Notes: generated by a model from the sequence alone, not told the origin. DNA of 64,000 bases from Salmonirosea aquatica (GCF_009296315.1 NZ_WHLY01000002.1:5802501-5866500), one strand, 5' to 3'; positions 37,033-46,057 are shown, counted from the stretch's first letter. A program made the numbers and translations.

Positions 37033-37349
37033 CGCGTCACGCGGTTAACGATTTCAAACTTGCCCCCGAAGAGCGTCACTTCCTGGCCCTCGGCCGTGGT
37101 GGCCACCACATCGTAGGCGTACAGGCCCGGCGCAATGCGCATGGCGGCGGCCGGCGCACTCAGGATGATGTGCTGTAGATCGGTGTCCACGTCCAGGTCC
37201 AGCACCACGCGGTAGTCGCCGGCGTAGGTGCGCACCTGGGCGCGCAGCGTGCAGCCGGCCAGCGGGAATGCCTCGCCGATCTCGACGCACAGCTCGAAGC
37301 TGTCGCCGCGCACGATGCCCAGCAGGTCTATTTTCGTCGTGTACACCAT
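37029..37349 (-). CDS. BppU-like baseplate/tail Ig-domain protein
   Basis: 106 residues from ATG 37349 (an ATG at 37376 is possible but overlaps the previous gene). The fold pattern (IVRGDSFELCVEIG, GCTLRAQVRT, IAPGLYAYDVVATTAEGQEVTLFGGKFEIV) matches the N-terminal Ig-like domain of siphovirus upper-baseplate proteins. ATGA overlap with the fibre gene suggests coupled translation. Confidence 0.6.
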   Translation of the reverse strand: MVYTTKIDLLGIVRGDSFELCVEIGEAFPLAGCTLRAQVRTYAGDYRVVLDLDVDTDLQHIILSAPAAAMRIAPGLYAYDVVATTAEGQEVTLFGGKFEIVNRVTR

Positions 37350-37353
37350 CGTC

Positions 37354-37794
37354 TCAGTCTTTTGATTCCCACACATCCACCGGCTTGCGGTAGCGCCGGA
37401 AGGCCCTCTCCCCGAAGCGCGACACCATGAAATAGGCCAGCCTAGCCTCCCAGCGGGGCATGCCCAGCAAAATCAGGTGTTCGTAAAAAGCCGAGTCGGC
37501 CATACGCCGGGCCTCATTGAAGAAGCTCCCGTTGCCGATCACGCCCACCTGGTTGATGTAGCAGTCGTCGTGCACGACGGCGGCCGGAAACCCGATGCCG
37601 TGCGGCGGCACCAGCGGCCAGAACACCTGCGGCACCGACAGCCCGTCGGTCACGAAACCGGCCGGCACCACGCGGCGGCCCACCAGCGGGTGGAAGTAGG
37701 CAAAGTCCTCGGTGGTGATGAACTGGTCGGTCTTCCTGGGATTGCCCTCCCCCGGCCGCGTCTTGCGGATGTTGATCTGGGGCCACTGGGTCAT
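37354..37794 (-). CDS. DUF1353 family phage protein
   Basis: 146 residues matching DUF1353, a small phage family found near tail and lysis genes: VPAGFVTDGLSVPQVFWPLV near residue 42 and AAVVHDDCY near residue 71 are the core blocks. The conserved Asp/His/Tyr suggest an enzymatic pocket, but no activity is known. 4-bp overlap with the preceding gene. Confidence 0.85.
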   Translation of the reverse strand: MTQWPQINIRKTRPGEGNPRKTDQFITTEDFAYFHPLVGRRVVPAGFVTDGLSVPQVFWPLVPPHGIGFPAAVVHDDCYINQVGVIGNGSFFNEARRMADSAFYEHLILLGMPRWEARLAYFMVSRFGERAFRRYRKPVDVWESKD

Positions 37795-38144
37795 AGGTAG
37801 CGGCCCTGGGTTACGCCGTTGGCCACGCCCTGCGCCACGAAGGGCAGCAGCAGCGGCCAGGCCTGGTCAAAGATCGCCTGGAACTGCGGGAAGACCGTTG
37901 TGCCATTGGCCGGCCCGTCCACCAGCGCGCCGGTGGCGTCGACGAAGCTCTCGTCGGTGGCCCGCAGGATCACCTCCCGCGGTTCGGTGCGCCGGCAGAT
38001 TTCGCCGTAGGCGTCGTAGATCGTCGAGACGGTCACCAGCTGCACTTCTTCCCCATCCAGAAGGATGTTGATGCCCCGCACGGCCACCGTATGGGTGCAG
38101 TCCGGATAATCCGGATGCGGGGCAACGGTAATTTCGTGTATCAT
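37791..38144 (-). CDS. Tail-region phage protein, paralogue of the 34246-34683 product
   Basis: 117 residues; C-terminal block SFVDATGALVDGP... resembles the 34246 product. Starts with a beta-like N-terminal part (HTVAVRGINILLDGEEVQLVTV). Function unknown; tandem occurrence around the fibre gene suggests related tail-tip proteins. Confidence 0.55.
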   Translation of the reverse strand: MIHEITVAPHPDYPDCTHTVAVRGINILLDGEEVQLVTVSTIYDAYGEICRRTEPREVILRATDESFVDATGALVDGPANGTTVFPQFQAIFDQAWPLLLPFVAQGVANGVTQGRYL

Positions 38145-38151
38145 AATAATA

Positions 38152-39228
38152 CTACAGTATTAGGTTAGAGGTAAGGCGTACGGTGACCGTCTTGCCGGCC
38201 GTGCCGGTGAAGGTCAGCGTGTTGTTGGCATTGGCCGAGCAGTTGGCCGCGGGCTGCACCGAAATCGTGCAGCCGTCGTTGTAGACGATCTCGAAAGCGA
38301 AGGCGTAGCTGCGGCGGATGTTGACCGACTTGGACACGCCGCTGCCCTCGAAGACCAGCGTCTCGCGCAGCTTGTCGGTCTTCAGCGCCGACTCGGTGGC
38401 GTTGCTGCCCAGGGTCAGCGAGCCGCCCCCCAGGTACACCCGCTTGTAGCGGGCCAGCTCCGAGCCGTAGCCGTTGGTACCGTTGGTACCGTAGGTGAAC
38501 AGCGTTGCGTTGTTGCCCACGGTCACCGCCCCGTAGTGGGTCAGCTGGATGGTCTGGTAGCTGATGCCGAAAACCGCCTCCTGGTCCATACAGATGGCGA
38601 TGGCCCCCTGGGCATTGGTGTAGTAGAAGGGGTTGCCCGTCCCGCTGCTGCCGGCGTGGTTCTGCACGATCAAATTGCCGTCGACGCGCACCAGCAGGTT
38701 GTCGGTGAAGCATTTCAGGCAGTAGGTACCCTCGCCGACGGTCACGTTGGCGTCGTCCTTGACGGCCGTCTTCTTGATGAAGTTCAGGCTCGCCCCCGCA
38801 TAAATCATGATCGTGAGTTCGGGGACTATGATCTGTAGGTCGCTGTCGACGGCCAGGTTGCCCGAGGTGATGCGGATGCTGAGCTTCTGGGTCTTGCCCG
38901 AGTGCAGCTGGATGGCGCGGGCCAGGGTCTTGACGGCACCGGTAGAACCGGAGCTTGCGCTGGTCTCGCCGGTGCGGGTGTCATCGCCCACATCGGCCCG
39001 TATGTAGACGACGGCGTTCAGGTTCAGGCTGCGGCTCACCAGCGAGGCGTTCACCGCATCGATGGAGGTCACGGCCGTACTCACCTGCCCGCGCATGGCC
39101 GCCCACATGGCTTTCAACAAGGTCCGCACGACCGAAGCCGTGTTCACCTGCGCCGGGTTGGGCGGGGAGTCTTTTAGATTGCCGTCGATGATCCCGTTGA
39201 TCTGGGCATCGTCATAATTCCAGGGCAT
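38152..39228 (-). CDS. Beta-helix-like tail fibre or spike protein
   Basis: 358 residues. A helical N-terminal 60 residues (attachment region) is followed by NAVVYIRADVGDDTRTG and many short strands with Asn/Gly turns (LQIIVPELTIMIYAGASLNFI, HYGAVTVGNNATLFTYGTNG, GGGSLTLGSNAT) as in a right-handed beta helix. Such proteins bind or trim surface glycans; no catalytic residues can be named. Confidence 0.6.
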   Translation of the reverse strand: MPWNYDDAQINGIIDGNLKDSPPNPAQVNTASVVRTLLKAMWAAMRGQVSTAVTSIDAVNASLVSRSLNLNAVVYIRADVGDDTRTGETSASSGSTGAVKTLARAIQLHSGKTQKLSIRITSGNLAVDSDLQIIVPELTIMIYAGASLNFIKKTAVKDDANVTVGEGTYCLKCFTDNLLVRVDGNLIVQNHAGSSGTGNPFYYTNAQGAIAICMDQEAVFGISYQTIQLTHYGAVTVGNNATLFTYGTNGTNGYGSELARYKRVYLGGGSLTLGSNATESALKTDKLRETLVFEGSGVSKSVNIRRSYAFAFEIVYNDGCTISVQPAANCSANANNTLTFTGTAGKTVTVRLTSNLIL

Positions 39229-39237
39229 AGTAGTGGA

Positions 39238-39621
39238 TTAAGAAAAACTCAGGTCGAACGTGTAATCGAACTCGCGGTTGGGAAAGAGCACCTCCGGATC
39301 CACCGACGCCAGCCGCGCCAGGGGCCGCTGGCTCAGCCCGCGCACCACCAGGTTCTGGCTGTGGCGGGCCGTGATCTGCCTACCCCAGCTCAGCCGCATC
39401 CCGTTGGCCGGCGTTCCGCTCAGGTAGCAGTTGCCCAGCGTGTCGCGGGCCAGCAGCACGAAGCGCCGCCGGCCGTGGCGGTTCACCCAGGCCACCAGTT
39501 CGGGCGCATCGGCCAGGATGGGCAGCTGGCAGTCCACCTGGTAGGCCTCACCGTCACTGCCGGTCGCCCGGGCCTCGTTCAGTGTCGCCGTCAGCGGGCG
39601 GCACTTCACTTCGGTCACCAT
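39238..39621 (-). CDS. Tail-associated phage protein, unknown
   Basis: 127 residues with a C-terminal beta region ending in EFDYTFDLSFS. VDCQLPILADAPELVAWVNRHG looks like the core of a small tail-tip domain. Starts within an ATGGTGA overlap with the small gene upstream, evidence for real coupling. Confidence 0.55.
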   Translation of the reverse strand: MVTEVKCRPLTATLNEARATGSDGEAYQVDCQLPILADAPELVAWVNRHGRRRFVLLARDTLGNCYLSGTPANGMRLSWGRQITARHSQNLVVRGLSQRPLARLASVDPEVLFPNREFDYTFDLSFS

Positions 39622-39785
39622 GGCCCGGGCACCAGCCCGATTCCGGGTGCGGGAAGCACCAGGTCGGCTCCGGGTGAAAGCACGAAAGCCACCCCCGAGG
39701 TAGCGATCAGGTACACGTGCGTCAGGTACCCGGCGTTGGGCCGGGACTGCTGCTGCGCGCCAAGAGTCTCCCGCTGTCCGATCAT
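39615..39785 (-). CDS. Small hydrophobic phage protein
   Basis: 56 residues starting MIGQRETLGAQQQ with a hydrophobic middle (HVYLIATSGVAFVLSPGADL). First gene of its transcription unit, 33 nt downstream of a GTCCTTT box; its stop overlaps the next start by 7 bp. Could be a small tail or membrane protein. Confidence 0.5.
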   Translation of the reverse strand: MIGQRETLGAQQQSRPNAGYLTHVYLIATSGVAFVLSPGADLVLPAPGIGLVPGPW

Positions 39786-39817
39786 GGCCCGAAACTACGG
39801 GCCTTTTAGGCCCCGGA

Positions 39818-39824
39818 AAAGGAC
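39818..39824 (-). promoter_or_regulatory. Late-unit box B (GTCCTTT) before the tail-fibre genes
   Basis: Minus strand GTCCTTTTCCGGGGCC between the terminator at 39861-39891 and the first gene of the fibre unit. Shares GTCCTTT and GGGGCC with boxes A and D. Confidence 0.5.
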
Positions 39825-39860
39825 GGTTTTCCGGGCTTTTCCGCCGGAAAAAGAAAGCAA

Positions 39861-39891
39861 AAACGGCCCTGGCTATCTGCCAGGGCCGTTT
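39861..39891 (-). terminator. Terminator of the tape-measure unit
   Basis: Perfect 13-bp stem AAACGGCCCTGGC / GCCAGGGCCGTTT, loop TATCT, followed on the minus strand by TTTTGCTTTCTTTTTCC. It ends the 45096-39977 unit. Confidence 0.85.
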
Positions 39892-39927
39892 CAGGGCGTC
39901 AGAACCGGAGGACGGTTTGCACCGGCT

Positions 39928-39987
39928 CGTTACTTCCTACGCAAATCCGTTACCTTTTGCGCATTTGCGTTACTTTCTACGCATTTA
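39928..39987. repeat. Three tandem 20-bp degenerate repeats
   Basis: CGTTACTTCCTACGCAAATC, CGTTACCTTTTGCGCATTTG and CGTTACTTTCTACGCATTTA follow each other without gaps. Core CGTTAC...(T)GCG/TACGCA is kept. The third copy overlaps the last codons of the 39977 gene. Spacing of 20 bp (about two helical turns) suggests a protein-binding array such as iterons or operators. Confidence 0.6.
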
Positions 39988-40465
39988 TTTTGGCGTTTTT
40001 CCGGATGAGTTTTTCCATGTGGTCGCGGTAGATCTTCCGGGCCGTCTGGTAGTCCAGGTCCACGTCCCGCTCGATGCTCCGGCGCTTGAGCGACTGCGCC
40101 ACGTACGGCCCGTAGTCGCCCCCCACCGTGTCGTGGATGCCCCGCACCTCACAGATGATCGTCCTCCGGAAGATCTCCTCCATCTGCGCCACCAGCAGCG
40201 GTATTTTCTCCACCGGCACTTCGTGGATCTTCTCGCGGGAATAGTAGCGGATCGAGAGCACGCCCGGACCGGAAGGCTTCTGCACGGCCTGCGTGAAGGG
40301 GATCGGCCGGCTGATCAGGTGGATCAGCTTGCCCAGCTCACTCGACTTCTCAATGTGGATCTCGTCGAAGGTGCTGCCGTTGCGCTCGACCTGGTAGCCA
40401 TGGTACTCATAGAGGAAGAATTTTTTGAGGTAAACGGGTAAGCTGAGCGTGATTTTCTTAGTCAT
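39977..40465 (-). CDS. Tail-region phage protein, unknown
   Basis: 162 residues (MTKKITLSLPVYLKKFFLYEYHG...), basic C-terminus with long helices (LDYQTARKIYRDHMEKLIRK). It looks like a soluble protein with a middle alpha/beta domain; no family name recognised. Located right after the tape-measure gene in transcription order, and its 3' end carries the 20-bp repeats. Confidence 0.55.
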   Translation of the reverse strand: MTKKITLSLPVYLKKFFLYEYHGYQVERNGSTFDEIHIEKSSELGKLIHLISRPIPFTQAVQKPSGPGVLSIRYYSREKIHEVPVEKIPLLVAQMEEIFRRTIICEVRGIHDTVGGDYGPYVAQSLKRRSIERDVDLDYQTARKIYRDHMEKLIRKNAKINA

Positions 40466-40555
40466 TCGTGGGTCTACGCATTAAGGTGATAAAAATAGTT
40501 ATTTATTCTTCAACGGACCGAGTGCCGGTGGCACAAAGTGGCAAAGTTTCAGGCA

Positions 40556-43500
40556 CTATCCTCCCGTGGTGCCTCCCAGGCTGCTGATGGCCCCGATTAG
40601 CTCGCTGAACCGGCCCTGGGTGTTGGCCGCGTTCACGGCCCCTTCCACGCTCCGCACCGCGCTCTCCACCCGGCTCAGCCCGCCGCTCATCTCATTGCCC
40701 GTACCCACCACGGCGGTCGACACCTGGTCGAGCTTCTCGACGGTCACAACCAGGCCGTCGACGATATCCTGCAACAGCTGGAGCTGCATCTCGCCCTGCT
40801 TCTGGGCCTTCTCGTGGGCGGCCTGGGCTGCGGCCGTGTCGCCGTTGATGCCGACGCCCCCCTGGTCGATGCCGCCGTAAGCGCCGGCATCGTCAAAACC
40901 ATAGCTGTCCATCATGGCTTCGGCTTCCGCCGCTGCCTTGGCCGCGTCGGCTTCGGCCTGCCGGGCCATCTCTTCGGCCTCCTTCTTCTTCTTCTTGATG
41001 CCGAACAGGTACATCGATTTCTCGAAGTACGGGCTCTCGAACCGCCCACCGTCCCGGAAGGCCATCGGCGGAGCAGCCGCCACCGGCTTGTCGCGCATGC
41101 CCGGCGTGCGGGCGTTGCGGAACATCCGCTCGATGATCGGCCAGTTGGCTTCGGTCTGCTCGCGCGACACGATCGCTTCATCACCCTCCATCTCGCCCAC
41201 CTCCCGGCCGCTCGCCCGGTCGATGAGCTGGATACCCCCCTGCCCGTACTGGCTGCCGTGCCGGCCGCCCCGGGCTACGAAGCCCCCGTGGTCGAACTGG
41301 GGTGGGGTTTGGTTCTTGATCTTGTTGATCTGGATCGCCGTCACCACGCCGGCCGTCGCGGCCAGAACAATATTCAGCGGAAAAAAATTGGCGAGGGCCT
41401 TCAGGATCGCCAGCGCCCCGGTGATCAAGGCCGTGGCGATGTCGGCCTTCTTCTGGGCCTCCCAGGCCTTTTTCTTCTCGGCGCTTTCCTTCTCCCGGTA
41501 GATCCGGTTCTCTTCGGCGATCGCCTCCTCCAGGTCGACCTTGGTGTCGTACTTCTGCTGGGCTTCGTCTTCGGCCAGCTTCACCTGGGTTTCGGAGGCC
41601 TCCGTGGCTTCGGCCAGCACCGCTTCAGTAGTTTCGGTGGTGAAGGTGGTCAGCTCGTCGATGGTCTTTTTCTTCGATTCGAGCTCTTCTTCAGCCAGCT
41701 TGACCTTGGTCTCCGACTCTTCCTTCGCCAGTTTGATCTTGGCCTCGATGGCCTGCTTCTCGTCCTCGGTCTTGGCCAGGTTGGCCTCATGTTGCAGATC
41801 CTTGATTTTCTGCTCTTCGGCCGCCTTCATCTGCTGGAACTGCTCCGAATAGTACCTCTTGAGCGCATCGCGCTTCTCTTCCTCCGAAGTGGTCTCACTG
41901 GTCAGGATGCGCTGCAACTCCGTCAGGCGGGCCGTCTCCGCATCCTTCAGCGCCTGCACGTAGTTGGAGCTGCTGGTGATCAGCGACTCGGTGACGGTCA
42001 GCTCGTTTTGCAGGATGCCCAGCTTAGCGTCGCGCTCCCGGGCGGCTTCGGCGATATGTTTCTCGGCTTTCTGCTGGGCCAGGTTGTTCAGGAAGGCCAC
42101 GGCCTGGGTAGCGGCCTGCGCCCCCATCTCGTAGTACTGCATGTCCGCCGACATCTGCTCCTGTAGCTTCGTCTTGTGGCCTTGCAGCATCGACGACGCC
42201 GTACTCATGAACCCATCCAGATCACCCTTCAGCAGCGACGCAAACATGTCGGAGTAGGCTTTCAGGTTAGCCTTCTTCTTCTCCTGCAAGTCCTTATCGA
42301 TCGCCAGTTTCTCCGCCGCGGTCTTGGCTTCGGCGGTTACGGCCTCCTGCTGGTAGCGGGCGTCGATGGCGTTCAGAGCCACTGCGAGCTGCTCCAAATC
42401 CGTGATCTCGGTGGCGGCTTTCTGACTTTCGGCCAGGCGCTCGGCTTCCAGTTTCTCTTTGAGGAAGCGCAGTTCCAAGTCAAGCCGCTCCTTCTTGATC
42501 GCAACGAGTTTGGTGGCATTGCCCCGGGCCTGGATCTCCTTCCAGTCCAGCAGGGCCATCTCGGCCTGCCGCTCCTGCCCCCGGATGAAGTTCTCGGCTT
42601 CCAGCCGCTTCTGAGCCGCTTCGGCTTCCGCCGCCCGTTTCTTTTTCAGGAAATCAGCCTGAGCCTTCTCCAGCTCCGCATCGGCATTACGGTTGATCGC
42701 CACCCGGGCCGCCTCCTTATTCTTTTCGTCGGCCAGCGAATCGTTGATTTCCTTTAAGCGCTTCCGGCGTTTTTCCTCAATCTTAGCCGTCTCCACTTCC
42801 AGCGAATTATCGGCCGTTTTCTGATCATGCTCGGCTTCCAGCTGCGCCAGCAGTTCCAGGGCTTTCTCATTGGCTTTGCCGATATCTTCCAGGTTTTTTT
42901 CCTCGATTTTCTTCTTTTTGGCGGCCTCCTTCTCAGCCTCCTTCTCCCGTTTGGCGGCCTCCTTTTTCTGGGCGTCGGTAAGTTGCCCCTGGTAGGCGTC
43001 CCCCTGCTTCTTACCGGCAAATTCCGCCTTCACGGCCGCGTCCGGATTCACCCACATGTTGGCAATTTCCTTGGCCCCCTGCTGCACATTATTCTTAATG
43101 GCCAACACTGACTTCTCCGCGTACTTTGAGGATTGGTCCATCGCGGTCTTAGCCCCTGACAAGTTGCCTTCCAATGCCAGCTTGCCCGCTTCCACCAGGG
43201 AGAAGATAGATTTACCAGCGTTCATCACGGTGTCCACTACCCCCATCACCAGGCTCTTGGCCACGAGCACCACCGTCCCGATGGCTTTCCCCAGGAAACC
43301 AATGAGAGGTAGTGCCATCTGGATCAGGTCAATGATGGCGATGAATACCGGTTTCAGGCCGGTACCCAGCTCCACCGTCAGGGCATCGAAGCTATCCCCC
43401 AGGTTGGAGGATTTGCCGTCGAGCGTTTGCATCATCTCGGCATTCTGGCCGGCTACACCGGTCATCGCGCCCATCGCGATCATGGCGTCGTAGATGGCCT

Positions 43501-44398
43501 GCTCGTTGTTTTTGACGGTCTGGGTCTGCCCTTTGAAGCTGAGCGAAACGTTATCCCCTTCCTTTTTGGCCTTGATCCCGAATTCCTTCAGGCGCTCGAA
43601 TTCCCCCTGCTGCGCATCCAGTACCGCTTCCACCAGCTGGTCGAAGGTCTTTCCCTGGGAAGCCGCCAGGTCGGCCAGGGCCACCATTTCCTTTTGCGAA
43701 GGCCGCAGCCCTCGGTTTACCATCTTCACGTAGCCATCCGTCAGCTCGTCCACCGAAAAGGCGGTTTCCGCGGCCATTTTCTTAATGGCCTCCATGCTCT
43801 GTTTGGCTTCCTTCTGCGAACCGAGAGCCGTCTCGAGTACCTTGCCGTACTTCTCAAATTTGGCCGTGGTCTCAAAAATCTTGGTACCGATCGAGATAAT
43901 GAATTGCAGGATCTGCAACGCCATGATGGCCTGGAAGGCCGTTCCCACGGATTTTACCCCCGATGATATCTTCCCCCACAATCCCGGCTTGGCCAGGTCA
44001 TCCCCCGCCCCTTTCAATTCCTTGGCCTGCTTGTTGGCTTTGGCCAGCTCCTGCTCCACCTCGCCCAGGCGTTTACTGTTGGTGGCGAAATCCTGAGAGC
44101 TCCGATCGGCGTTTTTCAACTCTTTGGCCAGCGCCTTGGCATGCTGCTCCAACTGGCGGATCGTCATATCCGCCACGTTCATCTGTTTCAGTTCCAGCGC
44201 CAGTTTCTTGGCCGCTTCCTCGGTACCTTTCAGCTCAGCTTTGTACTTCTGCCATTTCTCCGAACCCTTGCCCCCATCCAGTTCAATCTCTTTGATGGTC
44301 TTCCGGAGTTCCTTGGCTTTGGTATTCGTCGAGTCGATTTCATTCTGAAGCTTGGTGGCATCACCCAGCATCTCGATCTTTATTTGATCATTCGTCAT
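40556..44398 (-). CDS. Phage tail tape measure protein
   Basis: 1280 residues. Long coiled coils (KRRKRLKEINDSLADEKNKE, many Lys/Glu/Ala heptads), two hydrophobic blocks (near 340-390, ALPLIGFLGKAIGTVVLVAK; near 1000, GALAILKALANFFPLNIVLA) and a Gly-rich C-terminal region (GGFVARGGRHGSQYGQGG) are the hallmarks of tape measure proteins, which set tail length and travel with DNA into the host. The size predicts a long non-contractile tail (about 0.15 nm per residue), hence a siphovirus. Confidence 0.92.
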   Translation of the reverse strand: MTNDQIKIEMLGDATKLQNEIDSTNTKAKELRKTIKEIELDGGKGSEKWQKYKAELKGTEEAAKKLALELKQMNVADMTIRQLEQHAKALAKELKNADRSSQDFATNSKRLGEVEQELAKANKQAKELKGAGDDLAKPGLWGKISSGVKSVGTAFQAIMALQILQFIISIGTKIFETTAKFEKYGKVLETALGSQKEAKQSMEAIKKMAAETAFSVDELTDGYVKMVNRGLRPSQKEMVALADLAASQGKTFDQLVEAVLDAQQGEFERLKEFGIKAKKEGDNVSLSFKGQTQTVKNNEQAIYDAMIAMGAMTGVAGQNAEMMQTLDGKSSNLGDSFDALTVELGTGLKPVFIAIIDLIQMALPLIGFLGKAIGTVVLVAKSLVMGVVDTVMNAGKSIFSLVEAGKLALEGNLSGAKTAMDQSSKYAEKSVLAIKNNVQQGAKEIANMWVNPDAAVKAEFAGKKQGDAYQGQLTDAQKKEAAKREKEAEKEAAKKKKIEEKNLEDIGKANEKALELLAQLEAEHDQKTADNSLEVETAKIEEKRRKRLKEINDSLADEKNKEAARVAINRNADAELEKAQADFLKKKRAAEAEAAQKRLEAENFIRGQERQAEMALLDWKEIQARGNATKLVAIKKERLDLELRFLKEKLEAERLAESQKAATEITDLEQLAVALNAIDARYQQEAVTAEAKTAAEKLAIDKDLQEKKKANLKAYSDMFASLLKGDLDGFMSTASSMLQGHKTKLQEQMSADMQYYEMGAQAATQAVAFLNNLAQQKAEKHIAEAARERDAKLGILQNELTVTESLITSSSNYVQALKDAETARLTELQRILTSETTSEEEKRDALKRYYSEQFQQMKAAEEQKIKDLQHEANLAKTEDEKQAIEAKIKLAKEESETKVKLAEEELESKKKTIDELTTFTTETTEAVLAEATEASETQVKLAEDEAQQKYDTKVDLEEAIAEENRIYREKESAEKKKAWEAQKKADIATALITGALAILKALANFFPLNIVLAATAGVVTAIQINKIKNQTPPQFDHGGFVARGGRHGSQYGQGGIQLIDRASGREVGEMEGDEAIVSREQTEANWPIIERMFRNARTPGMRDKPVAAAPPMAFRDGGRFESPYFEKSMYLFGIKKKKKEAEEMARQAEADAAKAAAEAEAMMDSYGFDDAGAYGGIDQGGVGINGDTAAAQAAHEKAQKQGEMQLQLLQDIVDGLVVTVEKLDQVSTAVVGTGNEMSGGLSRVESAVRSVEGAVNAANTQGRFSELIGAISSLGGTTGG

Positions 44399-44421
44399 CG
44401 ATCACTTGTGTATGGTGTGGA

Positions 44422-45096
44422 TTATTGGGCATTCTTCCGGGCCAGCTTGGTGTCGCGGGCGTTCCAGGCCGCCTGGATCCGGCCGGCATTCATGCCATCT
44501 GAGGGTGTGGGCACCGACACATCGAAGCCCAGGGCTTCTTCCAGGCTTTGCAGGGAGTACACGCTCGTGGCGGCTTTCAGGTCTTCGTAGAATTGCGGCA
44601 GGATGCGGTATTTGAGCTCCTCGTTGTAGATGCCCCGGTAGCCCCGCCTCACGTTGGGCCGGGCTTTTAGGTTGTACTGGATGCCCGAAGCGATACGGTA
44701 GATCTGCTCGGTCTCGGTGGCGGGCCGTACCCCCTGGGGATAGCCCGGCACGTAGGCGAACTTGCTCAGGCCTACCCGCTCGACCCATTGCAGCAGCGGG
44801 GCCAGCGGCGGGATGGTGAAGTACTGCATCGTCTTCACGTCTTTGAGCCGGAGCAGGGTGCTGAAAAGCACCGACGTCGAGATCGTCTTCCCCCCGACTT
44901 CCACCGTGCCGGCCTTGATCGATTCCAGCAGTTCGCCGGTATCCACCAGCCCCTCCCGGCGCACGGCATCCTCGAACGCCCGTTCGGAGCGTTTGGCCAG
45001 GTCCTCGTAAAGTTTTTGCAGGATGGGATGATCGCCGAAGTTCGCCACGTAATGCCGCCGGAATGGTTTACAGAAGCTAATTTGGCGGGCTTTCAA
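44422..45096 (-). CDS. Tail completion/minor tail protein candidate
   Basis: Up to 224 residues from a TTG at 45096; that start lies only 9 nt after the GTCCTTT box, so GTG at 45048 (VANFGDHPILQ) may be the real start. Contains EDAVRREGLVDTGELLESIKAG, similar in style to HK97 gp10-type neck/tail proteins (helix then DTGxLxxS). Immediately upstream of the tape measure gene. Confidence 0.55.
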   Translation of the reverse strand: MKARQISFCKPFRRHYVANFGDHPILQKLYEDLAKRSERAFEDAVRREGLVDTGELLESIKAGTVEVGGKTISTSVLFSTLLRLKDVKTMQYFTIPPLAPLLQWVERVGLSKFAYVPGYPQGVRPATETEQIYRIASGIQYNLKARPNVRRGYRGIYNEELKYRILPQFYEDLKAATSVYSLQSLEEALGFDVSVPTPSDGMNAGRIQAAWNARDTKLARKNAQ

Positions 45097-45104
45097 ACCC
45101 CACG

Positions 45105-45111
45105 AAAGGAC
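45105..45111 (-). promoter_or_regulatory. Late-unit box C (GTCCTTT) before the tape-measure genes
   Basis: Minus strand GTCCTTTCGTGGGG directly after the terminator at 45121-45141 and just before the minor tail gene. Confidence 0.5.
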
Positions 45112-45120
45112 AAAAAGAAA

Positions 45121-45141
45121 GCCCCGCTCAGTGAGCAGGGC
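45121..45141 (-). terminator. Terminator of the methylase gene
   Basis: Stem GCCCCGCTC / GAGCAGGGC (one mismatch), loop AGT, followed on the minus strand by CTTTCTTTTTG. Ends the 46001-45165 gene. Confidence 0.75.
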
Positions 45142-45164
45142 CTTTTATTTTCCGACAAACACAG

Positions 45165-46001
45165 TTAATAATTCCAGGTCAGGCACTCGACCTTGGTTTT
45201 CTTTTCTTTGCGCCGGCCGTCGACCAGGAGCGCCTTGGTATGATCCTCCCGGTTCCAGCCGAACTCATCCCGGTAGTCCATCAGCAGCTGCTCCGGATAG
45301 CTGCTGAGCAGGAACTTGCCCTTCATCTTGGCGCAGGCGTCGAGCAGCGCCCGGAAGTCGTCGAGCGTGTAGCCGGCGTAGTGGCCCTGCTGGGAGCTGA
45401 CGTAGGGTGGATCCAGGTAGAAGAAGGCATCTTCACAGTCGTAGGCCTTGATCACTTTGAGGACATCGTAGCACTCGATGGTCACGCGTTTGAGGCGATC
45501 CTTGTAGGCCTGCGTCAGCATTTCCTTCTTATTGAAGAGTTTCAAAGCACACTTTCCGCCCCGGTCATAGCCGAAGCCCCCGCCGATCATGGTGCCGAAG
45601 CTCATGTTGGTCTGTAGCCACACCGCCCAGGCGCAGGCCACCGGGTTGGTGATCTCCTCCAACTGGGATTCGTAGAACTCGTCAGATTCCTTATGCTGGG
45701 CGCGGCTGTGGAAAGTCTCATCCACTTTGACCAGCAGATCGTCAAAGTCGTATTTCAGCACTTTGTAGAAGGTAATCAGCCGATGGTTGATATCGTTGAC
45801 CACTTCGGCCTCGCTAGGGGCTTTGCCCCAGAATACCGCCCCACCCCCGAAGAAGGGTTCAATGTAGATTTTGTGGGAGGGGATCTTGGGCAGGATGTGC
45901 CGGAGCATTTGTTGTTTTCCCCCGTAATAGGAGATGGGCGTTTTCATTTCCCGCTGGGCGGCATTCCGCCGGATGGCGGGGGCTTTGGTTTCCTTTTTCA
46001 T
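45165..46001 (-). CDS. Second DNA adenine methyltransferase (Dam/D12 class)
   Basis: 278 residues from ATG 46001; the frame is open upstream, but this start follows the GTCCTTT box by 50 nt and gives a normal N-terminus (MKKETKAPAIRR). Motifs: SYYGGKQ at 24-30, motif I EPFFGGGAVF at 48-57 and DPPY at 197-200. It probably methylates phage DNA to evade or pre-empt host restriction. It forms its own transcription unit within the late genes and is not close in sequence to the methylase at 19504. Confidence 0.88.
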   Translation of the reverse strand: MKKETKAPAIRRNAAQREMKTPISYYGGKQQMLRHILPKIPSHKIYIEPFFGGGAVFWGKAPSEAEVVNDINHRLITFYKVLKYDFDDLLVKVDETFHSRAQHKESDEFYESQLEEITNPVACAWAVWLQTNMSFGTMIGGGFGYDRGGKCALKLFNKKEMLTQAYKDRLKRVTIECYDVLKVIKAYDCEDAFFYLDPPYVSSQQGHYAGYTLDDFRALLDACAKMKGKFLLSSYPEQLLMDYRDEFGWNREDHTKALLVDGRRKEKKTKVECLTWNY

Positions 46002-46050
46002 GGCTAATTTTAAGTATGGGTACAAAAAACTGCCACCCGGCCCCCGTTGG

Positions 46051-46057
46051 AAAGGAC
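46051..46057 (-). promoter_or_regulatory. Late-unit box D (GTCCTTT) before the second methylase
   Basis: Minus strand GTCCTTTCCAACGGGGGCC, 50 nt before the methylase start. This copy has no terminator before it; instead plus-strand genes begin at 46120. Confidence 0.45.

Noticed and set aside
39928-39987. CRISPR-like array
   Set aside because: Only three degenerate 20-bp units without spacers; no cas genes in the window.
40814-42166. 450-codon plus-strand frame opposite the tape measure gene
   Set aside because: Leu/Gly-rich complement of a Lys/Glu/Ala coiled coil, a known artefact.
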